The notes: a model not told the origin generated them from the sequence alone. Positions 9,131 through 18,828 are shown, counted from the stretch's first letter. The stretch: DNA of 64,000 bases from Lysobacter capsici (GCF_014779555.2 NZ_CP094357.1:6076001-6140000); one strand, 5' to 3'. Translations and numbers: made by a program.

Positions 9131-9244
9131 ACGACGCCGTTTCGGCGTCGCCTCGATATCGCACCGCCATGCGCGTAAAGCTGCGCACGCCGCACCGAGG
9201 GCCGATGCGGCGTGCATGTGGCGGTTTACTGCTTCAGTTCACTC

Positions 9245-10075
9245 TCAGGACTTCAGGAACGCCAGCAGATCCTGATTGAGCTTGTCCTTGTGGGTGTCGG
9301 TCAGGCCGTGCGGCGCGCCCGGATAGACGATCAGCTTGTTGTTCGGGACCAGCTTCGCCGACGCGCGCCCGGCCGCATCGATCGGCACGACCTGGTCGTC
9401 GTCGCCGTGCACGATCAGGGTGGGCACGTCGAATTTCTTCAGGTCCTCGGTGAAATCGGTGGCCGAGAACGCGGCGATCGAGTCGTAGGTGTTCTTGTGC
9501 CCGCCCTGCATGCCCTGGGCCCAGAACGAATCGATCATGCCCTGCGATTTCTTCGCGCCGTCGCGGTTGAAGCCGAAGAACGGACCGCTGGCGAGATCCT
9601 GGTACAGCTGCGAACGGTCGGCGATCGACGCCTCGCGCAGGCCGTCGAACACTTCGAGCGGCAGGCCGCCGGGGTTGGCATCGGTCTTGAGCATCAGCGG
9701 CGGCACCGAGGAAATCAGTCCGGCCTTCTTGACCCGCGCGGTGCCGTGACGGCCGATGTAACGCGCCACTTCGCCGCCGCCGGTGGAGAAACCGAACAGG
9801 GTCGCGCCGCGCAGGTCGAGGTGTTCGAGCAACTGGCCCAGATCGTCGGCGTAATGGTCCATGTCGTTGCCGTCCCAGGGTTGGCTGGAACGGCCGTGGC
9901 CGCGGCGATCGTGGGCGATGGTGCGGTAACCGTTCGAAGCCAGGAACAGCATCTGCGATTCCCAGCTGTCGGCGCTCAAGGGCCAGCCGTGGCTGAACAC
10001 CACCGGCTCGCCGTCGGACGGGCCCCAGTCCTTGTAATAGATCTGTACGCCGTCTTTGGTGGTGAACGTGCCCAT
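9245..10075 (-). CDS. Alpha/beta hydrolase, non-haem chloroperoxidase type
   Basis: A 276-residue alpha/beta-hydrolase of the cofactor-free haloperoxidase/esterase group. The oxyanion region is [12 protein letters not shown], the nucleophile is Ser97 in GFSTGGG, the acid is Asp227 in HGDDDQVVP and the catalytic His is His256 in GAPHGLTD. The length is normal and there is no signal peptide, so it is cytoplasmic. AGGAG precedes the ATG. It lies 60 bases downstream of the pirin gene on the same strand and probably shares its promoter. The natural substrate is unknown; family members act as esterases or perhydrolases in vitro. Confidence 0.9.
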   Translation of the reverse strand: MGTFTTKDGVQIYYKDWGPSDGEPVVFSHGWPLSADSWESQMLFLASNGYRTIAHDRRGHGRSSQPWDGNDMDHYADDLGQLLEHLDLRGATLFGFSTGGGEVARYIGRHGTARVKKAGLISSVPPLMLKTDANPGGLPLEVFDGLREASIADRSQLYQDLASGPFFGFNRDGAKKSQGMIDSFWAQGMQGGHKNTYDSIAAFSATDFTEDLKKFDVPTLIVHGDDDQVVPIDAAGRASAKLVPNNKLIVYPGAPHGLTDTHKDKLNQDLLAFLKS

Positions 10076-10135
10076 GGTGTCGCTCCTGTGGTTGATGAAT
10101 TCGTGGTCGATGAGGGGAGAGTGCGGTGTGCGCAG

Positions 10136-10834
10136 TTACGGCGCGGTGTCGACCAGCACCAGTTCGGCGTCTTCGAGCGCGGTGACGCGGATCGAGGCCT
10201 GGTCGCGGATCGCGGCGCCGTCGCGCGCCTGCACCCGCAGGCCGTCGACCTCGACCACGCCCTTGGCCGGCACCAGATAGCCGTAGCGGTTGTCGCCGAA
10301 CACGTACTCGGCCGATTCGCCGGCGGCCAGGGTCAGGCCCAGCACGCGCGCATCGGCGCGGATCGGCAGGGTGTCTTCGTCGCCCTTACCGCTGGCCAAT
10401 ACAACGAAGCGGCCGGCGCGGTCGCCCTTCGGGAACGGCTTGGCGCCCCAGGTCGGCGCGCCGCCGCGCTGATCGGGAATGATCCAGATCTGGAAGATGC
10501 GGGTGGTTTGCGCCTCCAGGTTGTATTCGGCGTGCTGGATGCCGCTGCCCGCGCTCATCACCTGCACGTCGCCGGCTTCGGTGCGGCCGCGGTTGCCGAG
10601 GTTGTCCTGGTGGCTGATCGCGCCGTCGCGGACGTAGGTGATGATTTCCATGTCGGCGTGCGAATGCGGCGGGAAGCCGGTGTTGGCCTGGATGGTGTCG
10701 TCGTTCCAGACCCGCAGCGCGCCCCAGCCCATGCGGGCGGGGTCGTGGTAGCCGGCAAAGGCGAAGTGGTGCTTGGCGTCGAGCCAGCCGTGGTTGGCGC
10801 CGCCGAGGCTGTCGTAGGGGCGAAGTTCGATCAT
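10136..10834 (-). CDS. Pirin family protein
   Basis: A 232-residue bicupin protein of the pirin family. The start is MIELRPYDSLGGANHGWLDA. The metal-binding N-terminal cupin shows FPPHSHADMEIITYV and GSGIQHAEYN with the expected His and Glu ligands. The C-terminal cupin is more divergent. Related bacterial pirins, such as YhhW, can act as quercetin dioxygenases; the role here is not known. The upstream extension of the open frame is a shadow of the divergent LysR gene and is excluded. The gene is divergent from that regulator and is followed by the chloroperoxidase-like hydrolase, so the three probably form one regulatory unit. Confidence 0.92.
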   Translation of the reverse strand: MIELRPYDSLGGANHGWLDAKHHFAFAGYHDPARMGWGALRVWNDDTIQANTGFPPHSHADMEIITYVRDGAISHQDNLGNRGRTEAGDVQVMSAGSGIQHAEYNLEAQTTRIFQIWIIPDQRGGAPTWGAKPFPKGDRAGRFVVLASGKGDEDTLPIRADARVLGLTLAAGESAEYVFGDNRYGYLVPAKGVVEVDGLRVQARDGAAIRDQASIRVTALEDAELVLVDTAP

Positions 10835-10907
10835 GGCCGTGGTCCCGTGTGTGTTTGCTGTTGAGGCACACGATAGGCGCCTGCGATTGGGTTTAGAATG
10901 GAACCGA

Positions 10908-10926
10908 TGGAAAACTATCGTTTCCA
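10908..10926. promoter_or_regulatory. Candidate operator palindrome between pirin and lysR
   Basis: A perfect inverted repeat TGGAAA-7 nt-TTTCCA lies in the 100-base gap between the divergent pirin and LysR genes, ending nine bases before the regulator's ATG. The position and dyad symmetry fit an autoregulatory site of the adjacent LysR protein, which would also control the pirin-hydrolase pair. Binding is inferred. Confidence 0.45.
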
Positions 10927-10934
10927 AAAACGTC

Positions 10935-11855
10935 ATGAATAAGCTGCCCGACCTGGAAGCCTGGGCGATCTTCGCCAAGGTCGCCGAAACCGGTTCGTTC
11001 GCGCGCACCGCCGCCGAATTCGGACTGGCGCAGGCGACCGTGTCCAAGGCGGTCACGCGCCTGGAGACGCGGCTGAAGACGGTGTTGTTCCATCGCACCT
11101 CGCGGCGCATGTCGCTGACCGAAAGCGGCCGTGGCGCGCTGGAACGCGCCACTCGCATCCTCGCCGAGGGCGAGGCGGTGGAAGCGGAAATCACCGCCCA
11201 GGCCAAGAGCCCCAGCGGCCAGGTGCGGATCGCGGTGCCGATGTCGTTCGGGATCGCGCATCTGTCGCCGCTGCTGCCGGAGTTCATGAAGCGCTATCCG
11301 GACATCGCGCTGGAGATCGTGTTCGACGACGGCGTCACCGATCTGGTCGGCGGCGGTTACGACCTGGCGCTGCGCATTTCGGCGTTGGCCGATTCGAGCC
11401 TGCTGGCGCGGCGGCTGTGCGGCGTGCGCATCGTGCTGGTGGGGTCGCCGGCCTATTTCGAAACCCATGGGCGGCCCAGCCATCCGCGCGAACTCAGCGA
11501 GCACCGCGCGCTGCTCTACACCTATTCGCGCTTCGGCAATGCCTGGCGTTTCAGCCACAGGCGTCATGGCGATTTCTCGATCAGCCTGCCGACGCCGCTG
11601 CGGGTCAACAACGCCGAGGCCTTGAATCCCGCGCTGCTGGCGGGATTGGGCGTGGCGCTGCAACCAGAATTCCTGGTCTGGCGCGAACTGCGCAACGGCA
11701 AGCTGGAGATGGCGATGCCGGAGTGGTCGCCGCCGCCGATCGCGCTGCACATCGTCACCCCGCCGGGACGCATGCGCCCGCAACGGGTGCAGGCGCTGAT
11801 CGATTATCTGGCGCGCAAGTTCGAAAAGGCGCCGTGGGCCGATCCGGACGGTTGA
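10935..11855 (+). CDS. LysR family transcriptional regulator
   Basis: A 306-residue regulator. The N-terminal winged helix-turn-helix (about residues 5-65) reads AIFAKVAETGSFARTAAEFG then ATVSKAVTRLETRLKTVLFHR. An effector-binding domain of the type-2 periplasmic fold follows (SGQVRIAVPMSFG onward). Its overall pattern is that of the aaeR/PA0477-like LysR group. The ATG of MNKLPDLEAW is chosen because the upstream extension has no start site and crosses the palindrome. Divergent from the pirin-chloroperoxidase pair, which it probably regulates. The inducer is unknown. Confidence 0.93.
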   Translation: MNKLPDLEAWAIFAKVAETGSFARTAAEFGLAQATVSKAVTRLETRLKTVLFHRTSRRMSLTESGRGALERATRILAEGEAVEAEITAQAKSPSGQVRIAVPMSFGIAHLSPLLPEFMKRYPDIALEIVFDDGVTDLVGGGYDLALRISALADSSLLARRLCGVRIVLVGSPAYFETHGRPSHPRELSEHRALLYTYSRFGNAWRFSHRRHGDFSISLPTPLRVNNAEALNPALLAGLGVALQPEFLVWRELRNGKLEMAMPEWSPPPIALHIVTPPGRMRPQRVQALIDYLARKFEKAPWADPDG

Positions 11856-11871
11856 TGGCGGACGCGAAGGC

Positions 11872-13509
11872 TCAGCGCGGTTCCTGCAACCGCCCCTGCG
11901 CCAATAGCAGGCGACGTGTGATGCCGATCGCCTCGATGAAGCGCTCGTCGTGACTCACCACCAGCAACGCGCCTTCATACGCGCGCAACGCGCGCTCGAG
12001 ATCCTCGATCGTGCTCAGGTCGAGATTGTTGGTCGGCTCGTCCAGCAACAGCAGTTGCGGCGCGGGTTGCGCATGCAGCACGCAGGCCAGGCAAATGCGC
12101 AGGCGTTCGCCGCCGGATAGCGCGCCGACCGGCAACTGGCCGCGATCGCCGCGAAACAGCCAGCGCGCGAGCAGGTTGGCGCGTTCCAGCGGCGACAGAT
12201 GCGCGGCGCGGGCGGCGAAGTTCGCGGCCACGCTCGCGTCCGGGTCGAGTGCGTCCAGGCGCTGCGACAGCAAAGCGATGCGTCCGGCGCCGCGGCGGAT
12301 GTCGCCGGCGTCCGGCGCCAGCTCACCGGCGATCATCCGCAGCAGACTCGACTTGCCCGCGCCGTTGGCGCCGAGGATCGCGATCCGTTCCGGCCCGCGG
12401 ATGGCGATGTCGACGCCGCCCCCCGCGAACAGCGCGCGACCGCCTCGCCGCAGCTGCAACTGCCTGCCGTCGAACAGCAACCGGTCCGTGGGTACGCGCG
12501 TCGCCGGCAGGCTCAGGTCGAGTTCGGACGACTCGCGCAACCCGCGGCGGGCTTCGTCGAGGCGTTGCCTCGCCTCCTCGACCCGCGCCGAATGCACATC
12601 CGCCGACTTGCCCGCCGCCACCTGCGCGCCGCGCTTGCGGTTGCCGGCGACGATGCGCGGCAAGCCGGCGCTCGCCAGCGAACGACCGGCGTTGCCGGAG
12701 CGGCGTTCGGCGCGCTCGCGGGCCTGTTGCTGCTCGCGTTGTTCGCGCTTCACCTGCTGGCGCAGATTGCGCACGTCCTGCTGCGCGGCCTGGGTCTGGC
12801 CATCGACCGCGGCCTGGTAGAAGCCGAAGCCGCCGCCGTACACGCGCAGCGCGGACGGGCCGATCTCGGCGATCTGGTCCATGCGTTCGAGCAGTTCGCG
12901 ATCGTGGCTGACCACGATCAGTCCGCCGCGCCAGGTCTCGACCAGGCGATACAGATGATGCCGCGATGCGCGGTCGAGATTGTTCGACGGTTCGTCCAGC
13001 AACAGCAGGTCGGGCCGCCGCAGCAGTTGCGCGGCGATGCCGAGGGAGACGATTTCGCCGCCGCTGAAGCTGTCCAGGCGCCGCTGCAGGGCGATATCGC
13101 TCAAACCCAGCCGGGCCAGGTCCGCGCGCGTGCGTTCCTCGAGGTCCCAGTCCTCGCCGACGGTATCCAGCAGCGAGGGGTCCGCCGCACCCTCGGCGAT
13201 GGCCCACAACGCATCGAGCTTGGCGTGGACGCCGAGCACCTGCGCGACGCTCGCCTCGCCCGAGAACGGCAGGTGCTGCGGCAGGTAAGCCACGACGCCG
13301 TGAGTCTCGACCTGCCCGGCCGTGGGCTTGAGCTGCCCGGCCAGCAGCCGCATCAGCGTGCTCTTGCCGCTGCCGTTGGGCCCGACCAGCCCGCAGCGCT
13401 GCGGACCGAAGCTGCACGACAGCCCGTCGAACACGGGCGTGCCGTCCGGCCAGGAAAAACCGAGGTTTGCGGCGCGCAGGCAGAAGCCGCGAAAGGAAAC
13501 ATCCGTCAT
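11872..13509 (-). CDS. ABC-F type ATP-binding protein with two ATPase domains
   Basis: A 545-residue protein with two ABC ATPase domains and no membrane helices, the hallmark of ABC-F proteins that act on ribosomes rather than transport. Domain 1 has Walker A GPNGSGKST (about residues 43-51), signature FSGGEIVS and Walker B LLLLDEPSNNLD. A charged coiled linker rich in Arg, Gln and Glu follows. Domain 2 has Walker A GANGAGKSS, signature LSGGERLR and Walker B LLLLDEPTNNLD. Some family members protect ribosomes from antibiotics, others tune translation; the sequence does not decide between these. It converges with the LysR gene, 16 bases apart. Confidence 0.9.
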   Translation of the reverse strand: MTDVSFRGFCLRAANLGFSWPDGTPVFDGLSCSFGPQRCGLVGPNGSGKSTLMRLLAGQLKPTAGQVETHGVVAYLPQHLPFSGEASVAQVLGVHAKLDALWAIAEGAADPSLLDTVGEDWDLEERTRADLARLGLSDIALQRRLDSFSGGEIVSLGIAAQLLRRPDLLLLDEPSNNLDRASRHHLYRLVETWRGGLIVVSHDRELLERMDQIAEIGPSALRVYGGGFGFYQAAVDGQTQAAQQDVRNLRQQVKREQREQQQARERAERRSGNAGRSLASAGLPRIVAGNRKRGAQVAAGKSADVHSARVEEARQRLDEARRGLRESSELDLSLPATRVPTDRLLFDGRQLQLRRGGRALFAGGGVDIAIRGPERIAILGANGAGKSSLLRMIAGELAPDAGDIRRGAGRIALLSQRLDALDPDASVAANFAARAAHLSPLERANLLARWLFRGDRGQLPVGALSGGERLRICLACVLHAQPAPQLLLLDEPTNNLDLSTIEDLERALRAYEGALLVVSHDERFIEAIGITRRLLLAQGRLQEPR

Positions 13510-13675
13510 CGACGATCTCCATCGGTGCCGCGCGGACGCGAGCGATCGCGCGGCGGTCAGACCACGACCGATCCGCGGCGCGCGCGTTCGGCGCGGCAGG
13601 GCGGATGGGTCGGCGTGAGGTCCCGAGAAGTCGTCTGATTACATGGAGGCTGCCGGTTGAACGTTGCGCCGTAGT

Positions 13676-15052
13676 TTACCGCGCCGCGACGATCGGGCCA
13701 GCGATGCGCAGGATCGCTTCCAGGCCGCCGCCGTCGCGATTGCGCAGCACCAGCGTGGCGCCGATCGATTCGGCCAGTTGCTGGGCGATCGCCAGGCCCA
13801 GGCCGGTGCCGCCGGTGCTGCGGTTGCGCGAGGCTTCGAGCCGGTAGAACGGCTGCATCACCTTGCCCAGTTCGTCCTGCGGAATCCCGGGGCCGCGATC
13901 GCGCACCTGAATGCGCACGCCGCCGGCCGGGTCGTGATCGAGCTCGAGTTCGGCCGCGCCGGCGTAGTGGATGGCGTTGTCGATCAGATTGCCGACGATG
14001 CGCCGCAGCGCATGCGGACGCGTGGTCACCGGGCCGTCGACGCGGCCGGCGAAGGTCACCGGCCGGTCGGTGTCGAGGTAATCGCAGACCAGGCTGTCGA
14101 GGAAGGCATTGAGGTCGATCCGTACCGCCGGCTCCGACGCGCCATGCGCGCTGCGCGCATACGCGATGCCTTCGCGCACCAGATGCTGCATCTGGCCGAG
14201 GTCGTCGAACATCTTGTCGCGCTCGCTCGATTCGTCCATCGCTTCGGCGCGCAGCTGCATGCGGGTGATCGGCGTCTGCAGGTCGTGCGAGATCGCCGCG
14301 AGGATCTGCAGGCGTTCGCGCATGTAGTGGGCGATGCGGTCCTGCATGGCGTTGAACGCGGTGATCGCCTGCGCCACTTCGGTCGGGCCGCCGACCGGCA
14401 GGCGCTCGCCCTCGCCGGCCGGATGCAGGGTTTCGGCGGCTTTCGCCAGCCGGCCGAGCGGCCGGGTGGTCAGCCGCACCGCGGCCCAGGTGCACAGCAG
14501 CAGCAGCGCCAGCTGGATCGCGAGCACGTAGGGCAGCCATTTCGCCAGCGGCATCACCGAGGGGCGCACGTCGATGACCATCGCGGCGCCGTCGCTCAAT
14601 TTCAGATGCACCTGGAAATGTTCGCCGTCGCCGGGCACGGCATTGGCGCGGGTCGGGTAACGCGGGCCCAGGGCGCTGGCGATCATCGCGGCCATGTCTT
14701 GCGAGGTGCCGCTGACCGGCGGCTCGTTGCGTGCGGCCGCGTCGGCGGCGCCGTCGTCGAGCATGTAATGGAAGGTGCGCCGCCGCAGCAACGGCAGCCA
14801 GCGCTCGCGTTCCTGCGGCGGCAGGCGGTCGAGCAGGTTCACCGCGACCACCACGTCCTGCTCCAGGTTGCTCATCAGCATCGAGGTCGCCGCCGTGTAG
14901 CGCTCATAGAACAGCAGGCCGAACGACAGCGCGTGCGCGATCAGCAGACCGCTGAGCAGGATCAGCGACAAACGCGAGGCCAAGGTGCGCGGCAACCAGC
15001 GCGAGCCGCGGCGCGCGGCCGGCGTCGGCGCCGCATTCGTATTCGCGTTCAT
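13676..15052 (-). CDS. Two-component sensor histidine kinase (EnvZ-like)
   Basis: A 458-residue inner-membrane kinase. Two transmembrane helices (about residues 28-49 and 172-193) flank a periplasmic sensor region of about 120 residues. A HAMP region follows (TTRPLGRLAKAAETL). The dimerisation domain has phospho-acceptor His256 in AAISHDLQTPITRMQ. The ATPase domain shows the N box IVGNLIDNAIHYA, G1 RDRGPGIP and G2 GGTGLGLAIAQQLAE. It overlaps the response regulator gene by four bases (ATGA), so the pair is translationally coupled. The signal is unknown; the position directly behind the copper-peptide operon suggests metal or envelope stress, which is inference. Confidence 0.94.
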   Translation of the reverse strand: MNANTNAAPTPAARRGSRWLPRTLASRLSLILLSGLLIAHALSFGLLFYERYTAATSMLMSNLEQDVVVAVNLLDRLPPQERERWLPLLRRRTFHYMLDDGAADAAARNEPPVSGTSQDMAAMIASALGPRYPTRANAVPGDGEHFQVHLKLSDGAAMVIDVRPSVMPLAKWLPYVLAIQLALLLLCTWAAVRLTTRPLGRLAKAAETLHPAGEGERLPVGGPTEVAQAITAFNAMQDRIAHYMRERLQILAAISHDLQTPITRMQLRAEAMDESSERDKMFDDLGQMQHLVREGIAYARSAHGASEPAVRIDLNAFLDSLVCDYLDTDRPVTFAGRVDGPVTTRPHALRRIVGNLIDNAIHYAGAAELELDHDPAGGVRIQVRDRGPGIPQDELGKVMQPFYRLEASRNRSTGGTGLGLAIAQQLAESIGATLVLRNRDGGGLEAILRIAGPIVAAR

Positions 15053-15789
15053 TCGCCGTCCCCCAGCAGGCTCACCGGCATGCTGAATACATAGCCTTCG
15101 CTGCGCACGGTCTTGATGTAGCTCTGCTCGCGCGCGTCGTCCTGCAGGCGCTGGCGCAGCCGGCTCACCAGCAGGTCGATGGAGCGTTCGAAATGCTCGG
15201 CGTCGCGGCCTTGGGTCAGGTTGAGCAGCTGATCGCGGGTGAGCACGCGGTTGGCGTGATCGAGGAACACGTGCAGCAGGCGGAACTCGGCGCCGCTGAG
15301 CGCGACCACGGTGTCGTCGGGATCGAGCAGATGGCGCGCGGTGGTGTCCAGGCGCCAGCGTCCGAACGCGATCGTTCGGCTGGCCTGGGTGACCTGCAGG
15401 TTCGGCGGCAGCATGCGCGTGCGCCGGATCACCGCCTTGATCCGCGCCAGCAGTTCGCGCGCGGCGAACGGCTTGGTGACGTAGTCGTCGGCGCCCATCT
15501 CCAGGCCGATGATGCGGTCGGTCTGGTCGTCGCGCGCGGTCAGCATCACCACCGGGATCGCGCGGTGCTTACCGGCGCGCAGGTTGCGGCACAGGGTCAG
15601 GCCGTCTTCGCCGGGCATCATCAGGTCGAGCACGATCAGGTCGACCGCGTGGGTGTCGAGCAGCGCGCGCATCTCGCGCCCATCCGCGGCGACCGTGGCG
15701 CGCAGGCCGTTCTTGTGCAGATAGTCGGCGACCATCTGACGGATCTCGCGGTCGTCGTCGACGACCAGGATGTGATCTACGTGGTCCAT
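15049..15789 (-). CDS. OmpR family response regulator
   Basis: A 246-residue DNA-binding response regulator. The receiver domain (about 1-120) contains the acidic pocket VVDDDRE, phospho-acceptor Asp55 in LIVLDLMMPGEDG, conserved Thr in VVMLTARDD and Lys in YVTKPFAARELLARI. The C-terminal winged helix (about 145-240) shows LSGAEFRLLHVFLDHANRV and SIDLLVSRLRQRL, typical of the OmpR/PhoB group. It is the upstream member of the pair with the overlapping sensor kinase. It sits 128 bases downstream of the thioredoxin-fold gene on the same strand, so it may be part of the same transcription unit as the copper-peptide cluster or have its own promoter. Confidence 0.95.
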   Translation of the reverse strand: MDHVDHILVVDDDREIRQMVADYLHKNGLRATVAADGREMRALLDTHAVDLIVLDLMMPGEDGLTLCRNLRAGKHRAIPVVMLTARDDQTDRIIGLEMGADDYVTKPFAARELLARIKAVIRRTRMLPPNLQVTQASRTIAFGRWRLDTTARHLLDPDDTVVALSGAEFRLLHVFLDHANRVLTRDQLLNLTQGRDAEHFERSIDLLVSRLRQRLQDDAREQSYIKTVRSEGYVFSMPVSLLGDGE

Positions 15790-15917
15790 GCGGGGCCTGT
15801 GCGAAGCGCGGTGAGGAATGGAGCCGGCGGCGGAACGTCGACGGCGATTGTGCCACCGCGCGGCGGCGACGCCGCGGCGAGCGCGCTCGGATCTCGCCCG
15901 CGCCGCCGCCGGGTCGC

Positions 15918-16496
15918 TCAGCGTCGCGCCAGCAGCGCGCGGATCCGCGCGTCGGTGACGTCGTATTCGCCCTCACCGTAATGGCGGTAGACGATGCGGC
16001 CGTCGCGGTCGATCAGGTACAGCGCCGGCCAGAAGCGGTTGCCGTAGGCGTTCCAGGTGGCGTAGTCGTTGTCCTGCGCCACCGGGTAGTCGATGCCCAG
16101 GCGTTTTATCGCGGCCTGCAGATTGCCCGCGCTGTGTTCTTCGTCGTACTCCGGCGTATGCACGCCGATCACCACCAGGCCCTGGTCGCGGTAGCGTTCG
16201 TGCCACCGCTTCACATGCGGCGCGACGTGCAGGCAGTTGATGCACGAATAGGTCCAGAACTCCACCAGCACCACCTTGCCGCGCAGCCCGGCCATGCTCA
16301 ACGCCGGGGTGTTGAACCAGCGCGCGATGCCGGCGAATTCCGGCGCGGCGGCGGCGCGCGCCGCGTCCGCTTGCGCGGCCGGGGTGCAGGCCGCGGCGCT
16401 CAGGCACAACGCCAGGCCGGCGATCGCCGATCTCCATATGGCGCGACGGTTCGAGTTCGCAGCGCCGGCAACCGCGGCGGTTTGGGGCAGCGTCAT
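15918..16496 (-). CDS. Periplasmic thioredoxin-fold protein (TlpA/DipZ-like), possible lipoprotein
   Basis: A 192-residue exported protein. The N-terminus has a basic region and hydrophobic core ending in LCLSAAAC, which could be a lipobox or a plain signal peptide. The thioredoxin-like domain carries the redox motif YSCINCLH, preceded by VVLVEFWT, and a cis-Pro region near FWPALYLIDRDG. The pattern is that of the C-terminal domain of DipZ/TlpA-like thiol oxidoreductases. The ATG is chosen because it opens the signal peptide and overlaps the stop of the upstream membrane protein (ATGA). It is the last gene of the run that begins with DoxX and could keep the cysteines of the copper peptide or its partners reduced; that role is inferred. 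Confidence 0.85.
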   Translation of the reverse strand: MTLPQTAAVAGAANSNRRAIWRSAIAGLALCLSAAACTPAAQADAARAAAAPEFAGIARWFNTPALSMAGLRGKVVLVEFWTYSCINCLHVAPHVKRWHERYRDQGLVVIGVHTPEYDEEHSAGNLQAAIKRLGIDYPVAQDNDYATWNAYGNRFWPALYLIDRDGRIVYRHYGEGEYDVTDARIRALLARR

Positions 16497-17164
16497 GGTG
16501 AAGGCTCCACAGCGTTTGGGAAAGACGAGGTGCGATCGAGCGCGCGGGCCCGCGCCTGCCCGCGCTTGTTGGCCTGCGCCCACTTGCCGACCAGGCGCAC
16601 CGCGACGGCGGCGCACAGGATCGAGAACGGAATCGCGTACAGCACGCTCATGCTCGGAATGCGCTTGAAGAACGAGTAGCCGAAGATCGCGGCGATCACC
16701 CAGATGCCGGCGGTGTGCAGGCGCTTCCACGCCGCCGCGGTCATGTGGCGCGAGGCGAAGCGGAAGGAGGTCAGCGCCAGCAAGGCGATGAACACGTAGC
16801 CCAGCGTGCCCGGCGCGTTGGTCAGGGCGCTGCGGCCGGGCCAGAACTGCGGGTTGAGCACACCGTAGGCAATGATCGCCAGCAGGTGCACGAAGTGCGA
16901 AAACGCGAACGACAGGCCGATGTAGCGGCGTTCGCGCATCAGGCCGCGGGTGAACTCGTTCGGCACCAGCGTGGCCAGCGAGGACGCCACGAACGCGAGC
17001 AGGAACAGGGCGAACGAGCTGCGCGCGGTGGCGCGGATCACCGAACGCACCGCTTCGGTGGTGTCGGGATTCAGCGCCAGGATCAGCGCCGACATCGCCA
17101 GGATCAGCGCGCCGATCAGCCAGAACAGCGGCCAGCCGCGGGGGAATCGATAGTTAGCGTTCAT
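16493..17164 (-). CDS. Ferric-reductase-like transmembrane protein
   Basis: A 223-residue inner-membrane protein with about six helices. Its core fits the ferric reductase-like transmembrane family: RRYIGLSFAFSHFVHLLAI and WKRLHTAGIWVIAAIFGY provide conserved histidines that could ligate haem, as in MsrQ and YedZ. There is no flavin domain, so it would need a redox partner. It overlaps the stop of the DUF2063 gene by 11 bases and the start of the thioredoxin-fold gene by four, so it is firmly part of the copper-peptide operon. Electron transfer across the membrane to a periplasmic partner is a reasonable inference. Confidence 0.85.
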   Translation of the reverse strand: MNANYRFPRGWPLFWLIGALILAMSALILALNPDTTEAVRSVIRATARSSFALFLLAFVASSLATLVPNEFTRGLMRERRYIGLSFAFSHFVHLLAIIAYGVLNPQFWPGRSALTNAPGTLGYVFIALLALTSFRFASRHMTAAAWKRLHTAGIWVIAAIFGYSFFKRIPSMSVLYAIPFSILCAAVAVRLVGKWAQANKRGQARARALDRTSSFPNAVEPSP

Positions 17165-17921
17165 CGCAGGACTCCGTTGCGAGATGGGTACCCAGGACCA
17201 CGCCCTGCTCGCGCAGTTGTCGTAGCAGGTCCAGGCCGTGGATATGAAGTTGCTCGGCGTCGCCGCCGGTTTGCGCGGCCAATGCGGCGAGGTGCTCGCG
17301 GCCGCGGTACGCGTTGATTTGCAGTGAGGTCAGCAGGCGATAGGCCAGCGGCGCGATGCGGGCGAACCGCACCTGGTGGTCGCGATCGCGATGCACGAGC
17401 AAGGTGGTGGCCTGCGGCGGCGGTGCCTGCGGGATGTGGGAAGGACCGATCTCCAGCACCGGCCAGCGATACGCCAGCGGCATCGCCAACGGCGACAACA
17501 GCGGCCGGCCGTCGAGCAGATCGCCGTGCGGATCGTGCGCCGGCGCCTGCGCATCGCTGATCAGCAGGGCCTGTTCCACCCATTCGTAATGCGCGAGTTC
17601 GGGCAGCCACGGCGGCAGCGCCAGATCGTCGGCCTGGGTTTCGATGAATTCGACGAACTCGCCGGCGATGCGGGTAAACAGCGGCGTGCGGCTGCGATGG
17701 CGGGCATAGAACGCCTGCACCAGCGCGCTCCAGTCCGCGGCGCCGAGGGTTTGCCGGATCACCGGGAAGCCGCCGGCCAGCAGGCTTTCGATCGAGCCCA
17801 GGAACAACTCGCGGTACACCCGCATGCGGCGCGCTTCGAGGCCGGGCGGCGACGGATGGCGGGCCGGGTCGCGCAGGTGACGCGCCAGCACGGACTGCTG
17901 TTCGCGCAAGGTCTCATGCAT
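17154..17921 (-). CDS. hvfC: DUF2063 partner protein of the MNIO enzyme (HvfC/BufC-like)
   Basis: A 255-residue cytoplasmic protein of the DUF2063 family. The N-terminal domain has the usual [14 protein letters not shown] and [25 protein letters not shown] pattern; the C-terminal part contains [12 protein letters not shown] and [15 protein letters not shown]. In characterised systems this protein pairs with the DUF692 iron enzyme to bind and present the precursor peptide for modification. Its start lies eight bases inside the end of the MNIO gene, so the two are translationally coupled. Gene naming follows the Haemophilus hvf system. Confidence 0.88.
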   Translation of the reverse strand: MHETLREQQSVLARHLRDPARHPSPPGLEARRMRVYRELFLGSIESLLAGGFPVIRQTLGAADWSALVQAFYARHRSRTPLFTRIAGEFVEFIETQADDLALPPWLPELAHYEWVEQALLISDAQAPAHDPHGDLLDGRPLLSPLAMPLAYRWPVLEIGPSHIPQAPPPQATTLLVHRDRDHQVRFARIAPLAYRLLTSLQINAYRGREHLAALAAQTGGDAEQLHIHGLDLLRQLREQGVVLGTHLATESCDER

Positions 17922-18765
17922 GAGCCGGCTCCGGTTGCGCGATGCCGGCGTGCGAGGTCTGCATCGCGCGGATGCGATCGGTTTCGGCCAGCAGTTCGGG
18001 CAGCGGCGGGAAATTGAAATCGCGTTCGAGCAAGGTGGGACGCACACCGAAGCGGCGGTAGGCGCTGTCCAGCAGCGACCACACATCGGCCTTGACCGGC
18101 GCGCCGTGGGTGTCGACCTTGAGGTCGGCCGCTTCATCGTAGTGGCCGGCGATGTGGTACGAGGCGATGCGCTCGCCGGGCAGGCGGGCGAGAAAGGCCT
18201 GCGCGTCGTAGCCGTGATTGATGGCGTTGACGTAAAGGTTGTTGACGTCGAGCAGCAGGTCGCAATCGGCTTCGTCGAGCACGGCGCGGATGAAATCGAT
18301 CTCGGCCAGGGCCTGATACGGCGCGGCGTAGTACGACACGTTCTCCACCGCGATGCGCCGGCCGAGCACGTCCTGGACCTGGCGGATGCGCGCGGCGACG
18401 TGGCCGATCGCTTCGTCGGTGAACGGGATCGGCATCAGGTCGTACAGATGGCCGTCGTCGGCGCAGTAGCTCAGGTGTTCGCTGTACAGGCCGATGCCGT
18501 GGCGGTCGTTGAACTGGCGCGTGGCGCGCAGCAGGTCCATGTCGAGCGGCGCGCTGCCGCCCAGCGACAGCGACAACCCGTGGCAACTCAGCGGAAAACG
18601 CGCGGACAGTTCGCTCAGCGCGTCGCCGAATTGGCCGCCCACGCCGATCCAGTTGTCCGGCGCGACTTCCAGAAAATCCACCGCGTCGTCGTCCATCGCC
18701 AGCAGCGACGGCAGCAGACCGCGGCGCAGGCCGAGACCGGCGGACAGTGAGGGGAGGGTGCGCAT
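17914..18765 (-). CDS. hvfB: MNIO (DUF692) multinuclear iron enzyme (HvfB/BufB-like)
   Basis: A 283-residue TIM-barrel enzyme of the MNIO family, formerly DUF692. Family landmarks are [73 protein letters not shown] and YHIAGHYD, supplying the His, Asp, Asn and Glu iron ligands. Known members oxidise cysteine-containing motifs of ribosomal peptides into copper-binding heterocycles or thioamides. The substrate is almost certainly the EGKCG-repeat peptide encoded 63 bases upstream. It is coupled by overlap to its DUF2063 partner downstream. Confidence 0.93.
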   Translation of the reverse strand: MRTLPSLSAGLGLRRGLLPSLLAMDDDAVDFLEVAPDNWIGVGGQFGDALSELSARFPLSCHGLSLSLGGSAPLDMDLLRATRQFNDRHGIGLYSEHLSYCADDGHLYDLMPIPFTDEAIGHVAARIRQVQDVLGRRIAVENVSYYAAPYQALAEIDFIRAVLDEADCDLLLDVNNLYVNAINHGYDAQAFLARLPGERIASYHIAGHYDEAADLKVDTHGAPVKADVWSLLDSAYRRFGVRPTLLERDFNFPPLPELLAETDRIRAMQTSHAGIAQPEPAHA

Positions 18766-18828
18766 GAGGGATTTCCTTGCGGTTCGAAGGCGCCCCTTGG
18801 CCAGGGCGAAGGGGCGCGTGGATGCGGC

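Noticed and set aside
10136-11287. A longer 383-residue version of the pirin gene
   Set aside because: The extra 151 residues are antisense to the LysR gene and cross its operator; the family start is at MIELRPYDS.
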